From positions 1 to 64,000 of the forward strand of contig DASXEB010000013.1 of the NCBI GenBank assembly GCA_036490335.1: DNA of 64,000 nt. The letters run 5' to 3'. Below are positions 35,417-45,113 of the stretch, piece by piece. Positions within the stretch are counted from its first letter, which is position 1. Each line of letters begins with the position of its first letter. The stretch comes from Palsa-1392 sp036490335 (lineage in GTDB: Bacteria > Verrucomicrobiota > Verrucomicrobiia > Chthoniobacterales > UBA10450). The position numbers were made by a program, and so were the translations under genes. The notes beneath the pieces are model-generated. The model saw only the letters and a program-made list of their open reading frames with translations, did not search any database and had not been told where the DNA came from.

Positions 35417-36604
35417 CGTAGCCGGGGTGACCGTCGCGTCTGGCGATTCGTTAGGCGCGGATGGCGGCGTCGTTTCCGGCTTTTCGTTAGGCGCAGCATT
35501 CAGCGCTTTTCGGAGCAAATCGGCCAGACGCCAGCCGGCGCGATGGAGCTCGTCGAGCACGACCTGGCGCGACCATTGCCGATAGGAAATTCCCTGCGAG
35601 CTCTGCTCGTCGGCTTCGCCCGCCGCGACCATCTGCTCGTGGTCGAGCTTCGGCGCGACATGCTCGAAACGCAGCCGCGTGTGCGCCTCGCGCGCGATCG
35701 GCAAAATTTCGTTCGCCCACGCCTCGGGATATTTTTCCAGCGGCAGATCGGCTGGCAGTTGCCAGCGCTTCCGCGGCTCCTCTTCGGCCAGTCGCCTGGC
35801 CATCTCTCCTTCCGCGACGCGCAGTTTTGCGCGGCGCTCCTCTTTCGGCATCGTTAGGGGAAATTGCGGCAGATTCGCCAGCACCGCGTCGCTGTCCCAG
35901 AAACTGTGCAGCCGCGGATGCTTTGATTCGCCCGGCGGCGGCGTGTCGTGTAACTCGAGACGCAGAGAATTTCCGCCCTCATCGCCTAACGAATCCGTAG
36001 CCTTGTCCGGATTCACCGGCTGGCCGCTTTTGTCGAAATATTCCGCGCCGACATGCAGTGGCTGATGGATGTCGCCGACAAAATGCGCGAGCAAAATAAC
36101 CGCGATCGGTTTCGTGATCGCGCGTTCGTTATGCGACGGCTCCTTGTCGCCTAAAACGCGAATGCAATACGCCATCATATGCACGATGTCCCACTGACTG
36201 CGCCCGGCTTTTCCGTCGCCATATTTTTCGAACGGCGCGGCCAGAGGCACGTCGGTGTAATGAAACCAGTGGTGCGATGGCACGGGCGATTTCTCGTCGT
36301 AAGTCGGCGGGTTCGCTTTCCAAAAGGCGCGCAGTTGCTCGCCGATTTTCGGGTGCACGGAAAAATATTCCTGCGCCTTTGGATTATCGACGCCGTTGGT
36401 GTCCCAGGCCTTGATCGTGTCTGGAATCGTCGCCGCTTCTTCCAGCGTCATCCCGTCGAGCAACGCGGAAACTTTCGCCCCCGCCGGCGTGTTCGCGAGC
36501 AAACGATCGGCAATCGCGCCGACAATTTCGTGACCTTCCGGCCCATAGGCGCGGGCCCGAGGAACGGCGGCGCAAAGAAGGAGTAGGACGAGAATTTTCT
36601 TCAT
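35408..36604 (-). CDS. S1/P1 family nuclease
   Basis: 398 residues. Signal peptide ending ARA, giving a mature start YGPEGHEIVGAIA where fungal enzymes have WGxxGH and use the terminal amine as a zinc ligand. Further ligands: HHWFHYTDVPL, LAHFVGDIHQPLHVG and HSFWDSD. It should hydrolyse single-stranded nucleic acid or 3'-nucleotides in the periplasm using three zinc ions. The Pro/Glu-rich C-terminus (APNEKPETTPPSAPNESPDA) is largely encoded by motif copies. The stop is also motif-derived. Confidence 0.88.
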   Translation of the reverse strand: MKKILVLLLLCAAVPRARAYGPEGHEIVGAIADRLLANTPAGAKVSALLDGMTLEEAATIPDTIKAWDTNGVDNPKAQEYFSVHPKIGEQLRAFWKANPPTYDEKSPVPSHHWFHYTDVPLAAPFEKYGDGKAGRSQWDIVHMMAYCIRVLGDKEPSHNERAITKPIAVILLAHFVGDIHQPLHVGAEYFDKSGQPVNPDKATDSLGDEGGNSLRLELHDTPPPGESKHPRLHSFWDSDAVLANLPQFPLTMPKEERRAKLRVAEGEMARRLAEEEPRKRWQLPADLPLEKYPEAWANEILPIAREAHTRLRFEHVAPKLDHEQMVAAGEADEQSSQGISYRQWSRQVVLDELHRAGWRLADLLRKALNAAPNEKPETTPPSAPNESPDATVTPATTR

Positions 36605-36649
36605 GAAATGAGCCTAACGAATAGCAAGGCGCAAAAACTTAAGCCTCGC

Positions 36650-39600
36650 CTAACGAACGATGGCCGCGCTCTGCGCCGCGGGTTCGTCCAGATCGAGCGG
36701 TTGCTGTTGTGCCGCGACCGGCGGGCGGTCGGGAGGCGCCGCCGCCTCCGGCTGCGCGTTCGTTAGGCGCATGCCGACCAGCTTGCTCACGCCGCGTTCC
36801 TCCATCGTCACGCCGTAGAGAATATCGGCTTTCGCGATCGTGCGTTTGTTGTGCGTGATGATGACGAACTGAGTTTGCCTAACGAATCGATCGAGCACCT
36901 TGATGAAGCGATTGATGTTCGATTCGTCGAGCGGCGCGTCCATTTCGTCGAGGATGCAAAACGGACTCGGCCGCACCATGTAAATCGCGAAAAGGAGCGC
37001 GACGCCCGCCATCGCGCGCTCGCCGCCGGAAAGGAGCGAAACGTTTTGCAGTTGTTTGCCCGGCGGCTTGGCGATGATGTCGATCCCGCAATTGAGCGCG
37101 TCGGCTTCGTCGAGCAGCGTGAGATCGGCGCGGCCGCCGCCGAAAAGCTCGGCGAACATTTCGCGGAAGTTGATTTTCACCTGCGCAAAAGTTTCCGCGA
37201 AAAGTTTCTCCGTCGTCTGATTGATCCGCGCGATCACGTCGAGCAGCTCGCGGCGCGAATTCGTCAGGTCGGTATTTTGCGTTTCGAGAAATGTGTGGCG
37301 CTCTTCCAGCTCGTCGTATTCCTGGACAGCGTCGAGATTCACCGGCCCCATCGCGTCGAGCTGACGCGTGAGTTGCTCGATGATTTCGCGAAGTTGCGCC
37401 GAATCGAAATTTTCTGCCTCGGCCGTTTCCGCTTCCGGTTTTCCGCGTTGTTTTATCTGTGCGCGATAAACCTTCGTGAACGCATAACGATCGGGAGAAA
37501 AATCGCGCAGTTCGATCTGATAACGCCGCATCACGTGCTCGCTCAGGTTCTCGATTTTCAGTTGCAACTGCGTCTGGCGAACCTCCTCCTTCCCGCGCGC
37601 ATCGTGCAGCTCGCTTAGCGATTTTCGCCGCGCGCGCAGGTCGTGCTCGATCGCGTTCACGTTCGTTAGGCGCGAGGCACGGGTCGCGACGATTTCCGTC
37701 ACCGCCGATTCCGCGGCGGCAAGTTCGATGGAAGTTTGCGCGATCGATTTTTCCGCGGCGGCGCTTTCGCTTTTCTGCTGCTCGAGCCGCGATTGGTAGG
37801 TGGAAATGTCGCCGCGGCGGCTGGTCAGCAATTCGGTCAGCTCGGCCTGACGCGCCGTCATCGGCTGGCGCTGATTGCGCAGACCTTCGTGACGCTGGCG
37901 CTCCGTCGCGACGGCCAGACGCAACTCGCTCAATTGCTCCGCGAGCGCCGCGTCACGCAAACGCGCAGCCTTGACCGCGGCCGTCGCGGCGTCCCGCCTT
38001 TTCTCGTCTTCAAAAAGAGCGGCGCGCAATTCGTTCGTCTCGTTTTCGAGTTGCGAGATGCGTTCGTCAGCGACCGAGAGCTGCTGGTCGAGCGTCGATT
38101 TTTCCCATTCGATCGTTTCGGCTTTGCGGCTGGCTTCGTGCAGCTCGCGCTCGAGATTGCTCACTTCGAGAGTGGTCGCGGAATGCGCGTTGCGCGCGGC
38201 CTGCGCTTCGCCGCGCGACTCATCATGATGTTCCTCCGCGCGCGCGAGGGTTTGGGCGGCTTTCTGCCCGCGCTCGCGCAAAGTTTCGCCGGCGGCGCGC
38301 AAGTCGCGTTGCTCCGCGCCTAACGAAACGATCTGTGCCTTGCGCTGGAAGAGAGAATGATTTTCCTCGCTCACGCGCCCGCCGAAAATGACGCCGTGCC
38401 TCGAAACGAATTCGCCGGAAAGTGTGGCGACGGCGAGAGCAGGCGCGTCGTTTTTCATTTGCCGCGCCTGGGCGAGATCGCGGGCGAGGGCGACGTTGCC
38501 TAACAATTGCCTGACGACTGTCTGGAGTTCGGCGGGCGCGCGCACTTTATCGACAGCCCAGCCTAACGAACCTTCCGGGAGCGGCAGTTCGTTAGGCAAT
38601 TCGCTTCGCACCAATTCCGGAGCGACGAGGGCGGTCTGGCCTAACGAGCGATCGCGCAGCTTTGCGACGATCTCGCCAGCGAGCGCGGCGTCCTGCAAGA
38701 CAATCGCGTGCAGGTTGCGGCCGAGCGCCGCTTCGATCGCGGGAATAAATTCTTCCTCGACCTCGATGAGGGAAACGAGCGCGCCGCGAAGCGCCGGCAA
38801 AATTCGTTCCGGTTCGTCGAGGCCTTTGAGCAGCGCCTGCGAACCGTGCGCGAGACCTTCGCCTTCATCGTTTAGTTGCTGCAAAATTTCCAGGCGCGAT
38901 TGGCGCTCGGCGACGGCGCGCGCGTTTTCCTGCAGGCTGGTTTCGATTTCGCGCAAACTTTGCGTTGCTTGCGCGACGGTTTCTTCGGCCATGGAAATCT
39001 TCGCGGCCAAATCCTGCAGACCGATTTGCTCTTCGGTGCTGCGGCTGCGGGTTTCGCCGAGTCGGGCCGAGATTCGTTCGCACTCGGCGGCGGCTTCGCC
39101 TAACGATGCCGCCAGTTTTTCCATTTGCGGCGCGGTCGCGGCGCGGCGCTCGGTCGTGCCGGCAAGATCGTCTTCGAGATCGGCGAGGCGATTTTGCGTT
39201 TTGGAAATATTCAGCTCGAGTGTTTGCAGTTGTTGCTCCTGCTCTTCGCGCGCCTTGCGCAAATCGCCGGAGCGCGTCGCGGTTTCTTCCAGCTCGCTCT
39301 GTTTCGATTTCAGCAACTGCTCGGTTTCGGCGAGGAGCGCGTCGGTCTGGTGAATTTCGTCTTCCTGTTGCGTGAGTTTTTTTTCGGCGGCGGAAATGTC
39401 GGACTCGTAGCGTTCGATGAGCGCGCCGATTTCCTGCGCGCGCTCGCGGTTGAACTCGATCCGGTTGCGATGCGTCGCGATTTGGTTTTGCAAACGCTGC
39501 ACGTCGCCGCGCGCTTCGTTGATTCGTGCGTCGACCTGGTCGAGTTGCGCGCGCTGTTCGGTGAGTTCGTTCTCGCGGGACTCGATTTCGTTTTCGGTCG

Positions 39601-40369
39601 CGCGCTGTTTTTCGTCGAGCTGGCTTGTCGTTAGGCGAGAAGCCTCGAGATCCGCGCCTAACGAGTCGAGCTGGTCGCGCGAATGGTGGGTATCGAGCAC
39701 CTGCAGGTCGGCCATCAACGCCTGATAACGCCGCGCCTTTCCGGCCTGCCGCTGGAGCGAGCCGATCTGGCGTTTCACTTCCTTGATGATGTCGCCGAGG
39801 CGCAAAAGATTCGCTTCGGTCGCCTCGAGTTTGCGGAGCGCTTCGCGTTTTTGCGTTTTGTATTTCGTGATCCCGGCGGCCTCTTCGAAAACGGCGCGGC
39901 GATCTTCCGGGTGCGAGCTGAGGATCTGGTCGATCCGGCCCTGCTCCATAATAGAATAGGCGCTGCGGCCGACGCCGGTGTCGGCGAAAAGGCTTTGCAC
40001 GTCCTTCAGCCTAACGACCGTTTTGTTGAGCAGATATTCCGAAAGGCCGTCGCGATAAACGCGCCGCGAGACGCGCACTTCGTGCCAATCCACGCCGAGA
40101 TCGCTCCCGCAATCGCTGAAGGTGAGGCTGACTTCCGCGTAGCCGACCGCTTTGCGATTGTCGGTGCCGTTGAAAATCACGTCGGCCATTTCGCCGCCGC
40201 GGAGCGCCTTCGCGGATTGCTCGCCGAGCACCCAGCGGACGGCGTCGAGGATGTTCGATTTGCCGCAACCGTTCGGCCCGACGATCGCGGTCACGCCTTC
40301 GTGGAAATTGAGGACGGTTTTATCGGCGAACGATTTGAAACCGAAAAGCTCGAGCGATTGGAGGTGCAT
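36650..40369 (-). CDS. smc: Chromosome segregation protein SMC
   Basis: 1239 residues, typical length. Walker A GPNGCGKSNILDA near residue 32, then FADTGVGRSAYSIMEQGRID, two long coiled coils flanking a hinge near 510-670, the signature LLSGGERAMAGVALLFA and Walker B FCILDEMDAPLDESN. It forms the condensin ring that organises and segregates the chromosome. Eleven exact 9-mer copies lie within (36770 to 40009), and its TAG stop is in another (36648-36656). A Pro/Gln-rich tail follows the head domain. 168 bases separate its start from the next gene. Confidence 0.96.
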   Translation of the reverse strand: MHLQSLELFGFKSFADKTVLNFHEGVTAIVGPNGCGKSNILDAVRWVLGEQSAKALRGGEMADVIFNGTDNRKAVGYAEVSLTFSDCGSDLGVDWHEVRVSRRVYRDGLSEYLLNKTVVRLKDVQSLFADTGVGRSAYSIMEQGRIDQILSSHPEDRRAVFEEAAGITKYKTQKREALRKLEATEANLLRLGDIIKEVKRQIGSLQRQAGKARRYQALMADLQVLDTHHSRDQLDSLGADLEASRLTTSQLDEKQRATENEIESRENELTEQRAQLDQVDARINEARGDVQRLQNQIATHRNRIEFNRERAQEIGALIERYESDISAAEKKLTQQEDEIHQTDALLAETEQLLKSKQSELEETATRSGDLRKAREEQEQQLQTLELNISKTQNRLADLEDDLAGTTERRAATAPQMEKLAASLGEAAAECERISARLGETRSRSTEEQIGLQDLAAKISMAEETVAQATQSLREIETSLQENARAVAERQSRLEILQQLNDEGEGLAHGSQALLKGLDEPERILPALRGALVSLIEVEEEFIPAIEAALGRNLHAIVLQDAALAGEIVAKLRDRSLGQTALVAPELVRSELPNELPLPEGSLGWAVDKVRAPAELQTVVRQLLGNVALARDLAQARQMKNDAPALAVATLSGEFVSRHGVIFGGRVSEENHSLFQRKAQIVSLGAEQRDLRAAGETLRERGQKAAQTLARAEEHHDESRGEAQAARNAHSATTLEVSNLERELHEASRKAETIEWEKSTLDQQLSVADERISQLENETNELRAALFEDEKRRDAATAAVKAARLRDAALAEQLSELRLAVATERQRHEGLRNQRQPMTARQAELTELLTSRRGDISTYQSRLEQQKSESAAAEKSIAQTSIELAAAESAVTEIVATRASRLTNVNAIEHDLRARRKSLSELHDARGKEEVRQTQLQLKIENLSEHVMRRYQIELRDFSPDRYAFTKVYRAQIKQRGKPEAETAEAENFDSAQLREIIEQLTRQLDAMGPVNLDAVQEYDELEERHTFLETQNTDLTNSRRELLDVIARINQTTEKLFAETFAQVKINFREMFAELFGGGRADLTLLDEADALNCGIDIIAKPPGKQLQNVSLLSGGERAMAGVALLFAIYMVRPSPFCILDEMDAPLDESNINRFIKVLDRFVRQTQFVIITHNKRTIAKADILYGVTMEERGVSKLVGMRLTNAQPEAAAPPDRPPVAAQQQPLDLDEPAAQSAAIVR

Positions 40370-40538
40370 GGAGGCGGCCTTGTTGGAATAATGGCAGACC
40401 TGCCACGGCCGGCAAGCAAATAATACAGAAAATTGTGCGCGAGCAGCCCGGCGACCTCAACATCTAGTGTAAAGCGCGCGGAGGCCGGGAACCGTCCGCC
40501 GCATTCGTCGGCGCGGAATTGCGACCGCGCGCGCGGGA

Positions 40539-41288
40539 TTACGCGGCCACGTCGTCGCTCGCCGGCGGCGCAACGACGGTAAAGACCGGCTCGAGCAGAA
40601 CCGGCTCCGGCACGTTAGGCGCGAACCGTTCCTCCGCGCGAGCATCGCCCGGGCGCGGCACCTGGAACCCAAAGGCGCCCCAGCACGGATCGTGGGGCTT
40701 GATTACGCAGCGAAGAATGTCGCGCACCGATCCCACATCCCAGCGCAGCTTCTTCTCCGCTTTGTCGCGGGCGCGCTTTTTCTCCGCCGCGCGAGTTGTC
40801 GCCGCTTTCAGCTTCTCTTCCGCCTGCCGCATCGCCCGGCGCAACGCTTTCGCCTCTGCCGCGGTGACGCCGGCGAAGGGGACCTCGAATTGGCCATTCA
40901 CCGCAAAAAATCCCGCGAGGCGGCGGTTCAGCTCGATGCGTCCGGCGAGGCGCTTCGGCACATTCGTGCCCCGATGGGTGAAACCGGCGGCGATCCACGA
41001 TTGCGACCATTTGCTCCCGAGCGCGAGCATGACGACGAGCCGCGCGCGGGCCAGCCAGGCCGTGAGCTTTTCCTGCGTCTCCGCGAAACGCTCCGCCGCC
41101 GCCGCCCGCGCCACGAGGGCCCGGGCAAAGTCAGCCTCCGTCTTCTGCGCGGCGGTGAGCGAGTTGCGCAGCTCTTTTTCGGTCATGAAATTCTTCAGCA
41201 GCCACGGCCCGTGCCGCCGCAGGCCTTTGGCCACGAGCGCGCCGAGCCGGAAGAGTTCGCCGATGCCGGAAGGTAGTATATTAGTCAT
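40539..41288 (-). CDS. Hypothetical coiled-coil protein
   Basis: 249 residues from MTNILPSGIGELFRLGALV. Two helical stretches are rich in Ala, Glu, Lys and Arg (about 30-65 and 135-180). Between them is a globular segment with RGTNVPKRLAGRIELNRRLAGF, and at the end CVIKPHDPCWGAFGFQVPRPG. I do not recognise a family. No exact 9-mer occurs, only ACGTTAGGC at 40616, which together with the long gene-poor region upstream suggests acquired DNA. The longer frame to 41462 was rejected because its extra 58 residues are compositionally random. Confidence 0.55.
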   Translation of the reverse strand: MTNILPSGIGELFRLGALVAKGLRRHGPWLLKNFMTEKELRNSLTAAQKTEADFARALVARAAAAERFAETQEKLTAWLARARLVVMLALGSKWSQSWIAAGFTHRGTNVPKRLAGRIELNRRLAGFFAVNGQFEVPFAGVTAAEAKALRRAMRQAEEKLKAATTRAAEKKRARDKAEKKLRWDVGSVRDILRCVIKPHDPCWGAFGFQVPRPGDARAEERFAPNVPEPVLLEPVFTVVAPPASDDVAA

Positions 41289-41868
41289 TAGATAAGAGAA
41301 GATTTCCTGTGCGGGGGATTGGTAGCAAACGTCGTGCCTGAGGGAGGAGGCGAGCGGATTTTTTGCGACCGCGCGCCTCACAGATGGCTCCGCGCGCGCG
41401 GTTTTCACCTCCGCGGGGCGAGCCGGGGTTCGTGCTGGCAGTTGGCGCCTTGACGGACCCAAACGAAAGGCCTCCCGGCGGCCGCGTGCCCTGACCTGTG
41501 CCCATCGGGGTCAACGCTGGCGGCGGCGGGGGTGGTTCGGCCTCCTTACATGAAAATGACGCGCCGTTTCGCGTAGTACGGCCGGCATACCTCGATCGGC
41601 GCGCCGGCGTGCCCTACGCGGGGCGAATCACCCCGCCCTCCGACAGCGCGAGGTGCGATTGGGGCCGCCACCCCCATCCCCGACCGCCGGGATCCTTGGG
41701 TGGTCCCAATCACCGCAAAAACTGCCGGAGCCGGCATTGGTTGGAGTGTTTCCCGCCAAAGTCCCCGGCCGCTCCGCATGGTCCGGCTCTCAGACCTCGC
41801 GCGGCGAGCGCTGTTTCCATTGTGTCGGCCTGCGCGGCGGGAGTTTCGGCGCCGCGCCCATTTCGCGA
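41289..41868. other. 580-base stretch without a supported gene
   Basis: No open frame here has coding character: the 213-residue minus-strand frame overlaps the permease and is low in plausibility. The region contains an imperfect inverted repeat, GATTGGGGCCGCCACCC (41657-41673) against GGGTGGTCCCAATC (41698-41711), that could fold as an RNA hairpin, and a C/G-rich segment around 41515-41545. There is no 9-mer copy. It may be decayed or acquired sequence. Confidence 0.4.
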
Positions 41869-43224
41869 CTAATTGCCCAACTGAGTCGCGCGCGCTTTGC
41901 GGCGGAACAAAAACAAAATCGAGGCGATCGCGAGGACGAGGCCGGTGATGCCGAATTCCTTCCGCGTCGCGTGGGCCAGAATCCAGACGATGATCGCGAT
42001 CGCAATCGGCGGCACGATCCACGCGCCGGGAAACGAAAATGGTTTTCCATCCGCGCGAATGTCGCGGCGCATCAGGACGAGCGTCGCCGCGCAGCAAAGC
42101 AGATAGAGAATGAGCACGGAGACATCGGCAAGAATCGCCAGGTCCTGGAACGAGGAAATGAGCGACAGTATCAGGCAGAGCGAACAATAACTGGCGATCG
42201 CGACATCGGGCGTGCGGAAGCGCGGATGCACATGAGTGAAGAAGTTCGGCAAAAATCGATCGCGGCCGAGCGCAAACAAAATGCGCGGTGAGCTGAGCAC
42301 GTCGCTCGCGACAAAACCGAAAGCGGAAACGGTTGCGCCGACGACGAGAAAATTGCTCGCAATCGGACCGGCGAAACGGCGCGCGGCTTCGGCGAGCGGC
42401 GCGGCCGTGAAGTAGCCGAGATCGCCGTCGAGAATTCCCTGCGCGACGATTTGGATGAGGAGATAAAGGAGAGTCGTGAGGCCAAGCGCGAAATAAATCG
42501 CCCGCGGGACGGTGCGCGCGGGCGCGAGAACTTCCCCGCTCGGCACGAGCGCGACTTCGATTCCGGCAAAAGCAAAGATGAGCAGGAGCACGCCTTCGCC
42601 TAACGACTTCGGGTCCGGCAGCGCGACCGCGAGGGCCGCGCTCGGCCTGACGAAAAACAAACCGGCGCCGACAAAAAACAAAAGCGGCACCAGTTTGATG
42701 ATCGTGACCGCGCCGACCGCGGCCGTGCCGACGCGCACCCCGCGCACGTTGATGACAGTGAGCGTGCCGAAAGCGAGCAGGCCGATGAGGAAATGTCCGC
42801 CTAACGAATTCAATGCCGGCCAGAGAACGGCGAGCGATTGGGCGAAAAGAGTCACGACGCCGGAAACGCTCAGGGTCGCGGTAAGAAAATAAAGCGCGCC
42901 GGCGAGAAACCCGATGTAGGGCCCGAAGGCGACTTCGACGTAAGCGTAAAGTCCGCCGGTGAGCGAGACGCGGCTGCCCGCGATCGCGAACGAGGTGACG
43001 ATGAGCGCCATCGCGACCGCGCAGACGATGAACGCGGTCGCCGACGACGCGCCCATCGATTTCGCGAGCAGCGCCGGGATGACGAAAATGCCGGCGCCGA
43101 TCGTGGTGTTGACGATGTTCGCGGTCAGCCCGGGAACGCCGATGGCGCGGATGAGTTGCGCGTCGGCGGCGTTCTGCGGTTTTTCGCTCACGCGCGCAGA
43201 GTGCGTGAAACCGCTGCGCAGCAC
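41869..43224 (-). CDS. APC-family amino acid permease
   Basis: 451 residues, 12 hydrophobic helices. Helix 1 carries the family motif NIVNTTIGAGIFVIPALLA; LTGGLYAYVEVAFGPYIGFLAG and FAFAGIEVALVPSGEVLAPART follow, as in APC transporters of the amino acid/polyamine branch. Imports or exchanges amino acids; adjacency to gamma-glutamyltransferase and an M20 peptidase suggests recovery of amino acids from peptides or glutathione. 9-mers at 42598 and 42799. The start could also be the GTG 11 codons later (VSEKPQ). Confidence 0.87.
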   Translation of the reverse strand: MLRSGFTHSARVSEKPQNAADAQLIRAIGVPGLTANIVNTTIGAGIFVIPALLAKSMGASSATAFIVCAVAMALIVTSFAIAGSRVSLTGGLYAYVEVAFGPYIGFLAGALYFLTATLSVSGVVTLFAQSLAVLWPALNSLGGHFLIGLLAFGTLTVINVRGVRVGTAAVGAVTIIKLVPLLFFVGAGLFFVRPSAALAVALPDPKSLGEGVLLLIFAFAGIEVALVPSGEVLAPARTVPRAIYFALGLTTLLYLLIQIVAQGILDGDLGYFTAAPLAEAARRFAGPIASNFLVVGATVSAFGFVASDVLSSPRILFALGRDRFLPNFFTHVHPRFRTPDVAIASYCSLCLILSLISSFQDLAILADVSVLILYLLCCAATLVLMRRDIRADGKPFSFPGAWIVPPIAIAIIVWILAHATRKEFGITGLVLAIASILFLFRRKARATQLGN

Positions 43225-43247
43225 AAGTGCCCGGATGCTTCGTGAAG

Positions 43248-43276
43248 CGCCTAACGAAAAGCAGATTCGTTAGGCG
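43248..43276 (-). terminator. Hairpin of two inverted 9-mers downstream of gamma-glutamyltransferase
   Basis: CGCCTAACGA (43248-43257) pairs with TCGTTAGGCG (43267-43276), extended to CGCCTAACGAA against TTCGTTAGGCG, around an 8-base loop. A third copy (43287-43295) ends inside the ggt stop codon. It lies in the 70-base gap between the ggt stop and the permease start, both on the minus strand, so a transcription terminator is likely. Confidence 0.7.
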
Positions 43277-43294
43277 AGTTCGTTAGTCGTTAGG

Positions 43295-45043
43295 CTAATA
43301 ACCCGCCGCCTGCCCGTCCTTGCGCGACTCGCTCGCGCCCGCGTAAACGCGTTCGCCATCGTGCATCTGCACCTGGATCGCCTGGTAACCGCCGTAACCG
43401 CCGACATCGAAACGCACGTCGTGCCCTTTCATTTTCAACCCGCGCACCGTTTCGTAGGGAATGCCGCTCTCGACATCGACGAAGCCGGCCGGCCCGACTT
43501 TCTGCCCGCTCTCCGTCACGCCGTTACCGGTCGGCTCCTGGCTGCTTTCATGTTGCCAGCGCGACGCGTCGCCGGCTTCCTGCACATTCATTCCGAAGTC
43601 GATCTGGTTCGTCAGCACCTGCACGTGACCCTGCGGTTGCATGCCGCCGCCCATGACGCCAAACGCTTCCCACGGTTTGCCGTCTTTCATGACAAACCCG
43701 GGAATGATGGTGTGGAAAGGCCGCTTGCCGGGCGCGTAAACATTCGCGTGTCCCGGTTCCATCGAGAAAAGCTGCCCGCGATCCTGGAACATGAAGCCGA
43801 GGCCCGGCACGACGATGCCGCTGCCCATCCCGCGATAATTGCTTTGGATGAGCGAAACCATGTTGCCCGCGTCGTCGGCGGTGCACATGTAAATCGTGTC
43901 GCTGTGATCGAATTCGCCGGCCGCGACAGACTTCGCCGCGTGATCCATGTCGATGAGTTTGCGGCGCTGCGCGGCGTAACTCTTTGAGACAAGTTGCGCG
44001 ATCGGAATCTTCGCGAAATCAGGGTCGGCGTAATATTTCGCGCGATCGGCCCACGCGAGTTTCTTCGCCTCGATCATGACGTGGAGCGTGTCGGCGGAAT
44101 TGCGGCCCATCGCGCGCAGATCGTAGCCCTCGAGAATGTTCAGCATCTCGAGCGCGGCCAGGCCTTGTCCGTTCGGCGGCAACTCGAAAACGTCATAGCC
44201 GCGATAATTGGTCGAGAGCGGCTCGACCCATTGCGAATGATGCTGCTCGAAATCTTCCTTGCGCAGATAGCCGCCGTTCGCGCGCATGAAGGCATCGATT
44301 TTGTCCGCGATCTCGCCTTTGTAAAAAACGTCGCGGCCTTTCTCGCCGATCAGACGCAGCGTATGCGCGAGCGCGGGATTTTTGAAAATGTCGCCCTCGT
44401 TAGGCGCGCGGCCTTTGCCGTCGAGCGTGTAGGTTTCGAGAAACGCGCCGGGAAAATTTTTGTAGATCGGCACGCCGTGCCCCCAGTAAAACGCGATCAG
44501 TTGCGTGACCGGAAAACCTTCCTCGGCGTAATGAATCGCGCCGCTCAGATCGTCGCCTAACGAGAGCTTGCCGAATTTTTTGTGCAGCTCGGCCCAGGCA
44601 TCGACCGCGCCCGGCACGCTGATCGGCAACATGCCGGTCGGCGGAATCGTGTCGCGGTGCAGTTTCGCCAACTCGCTTTTCATCTGCTCGAAGCTGAGCC
44701 CGCGCGGCGAACGGCCGCTCCCATTGAGGCCGTAAAGTTTGTTCTCCTTCGCGCTGTAAACGATCGCGAAAAGATCGCCGCCCACGCCGTTCGAGACCGG
44801 CTCCATCAAACCGAGGGTCGCGTTCGCCGCGATCGCCGCATCGACCGCGCTGCCGCCGCGTTTCAAAACATCGAGCCCGACCTGCGTGGCCGCCGGCACG
44901 CTTGTGCAAACCATCCCGTGTCGCGCCAACACGGGCGAGCGCGTCGCCCAGGTTTTTCCCGTGATGCGATCGATCTGCGCGTACGCGAAATCAACGGCGC
45001 CTAACGAAACTAAGACGACGAAAAAGAGCGCGCGAAATTTCAT
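43295..45043 (-). CDS. ggt: Gamma-glutamyltransferase, exported
   Basis: 582 residues from MKFRALFFVVLVSLG, a proper signal peptide; an upstream ATG (45115) would add 24 hydrophilic residues. Family features: VLKRGGSAVDAAIAANATLGLMEP, NGVGGDLFAIVY, the autocleavage/nucleophile region HSDTIYMCTADDAGNMVSLIQSNY and GMGSGIVVPGLGFMFQDRG. Thr of SDT is the expected nucleophile. It cleaves or transfers gamma-glutamyl groups from glutathione and peptides in the periplasm. Divergent from the M20 peptidase gene with 70 bases between starts. Confidence 0.93.
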   Translation of the reverse strand: MKFRALFFVVLVSLGAVDFAYAQIDRITGKTWATRSPVLARHGMVCTSVPAATQVGLDVLKRGGSAVDAAIAANATLGLMEPVSNGVGGDLFAIVYSAKENKLYGLNGSGRSPRGLSFEQMKSELAKLHRDTIPPTGMLPISVPGAVDAWAELHKKFGKLSLGDDLSGAIHYAEEGFPVTQLIAFYWGHGVPIYKNFPGAFLETYTLDGKGRAPNEGDIFKNPALAHTLRLIGEKGRDVFYKGEIADKIDAFMRANGGYLRKEDFEQHHSQWVEPLSTNYRGYDVFELPPNGQGLAALEMLNILEGYDLRAMGRNSADTLHVMIEAKKLAWADRAKYYADPDFAKIPIAQLVSKSYAAQRRKLIDMDHAAKSVAAGEFDHSDTIYMCTADDAGNMVSLIQSNYRGMGSGIVVPGLGFMFQDRGQLFSMEPGHANVYAPGKRPFHTIIPGFVMKDGKPWEAFGVMGGGMQPQGHVQVLTNQIDFGMNVQEAGDASRWQHESSQEPTGNGVTESGQKVGPAGFVDVESGIPYETVRGLKMKGHDVRFDVGGYGGYQAIQVQMHDGERVYAGASESRKDGQAAGY

Positions 45044-45113
45044 GCGCAACGTTAGTCCGGAAAGTTCCGTCGCAAAATCTTTACCCGCGCCTGCACCATC
45101 GTTAAGCTGCGGC

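Noticed and set aside
41546..42187. 213-residue minus-strand frame
   Set aside because: Overlaps the permease 3' half and the gene-poor gap; Pro/Arg-rich with no recognisable features.
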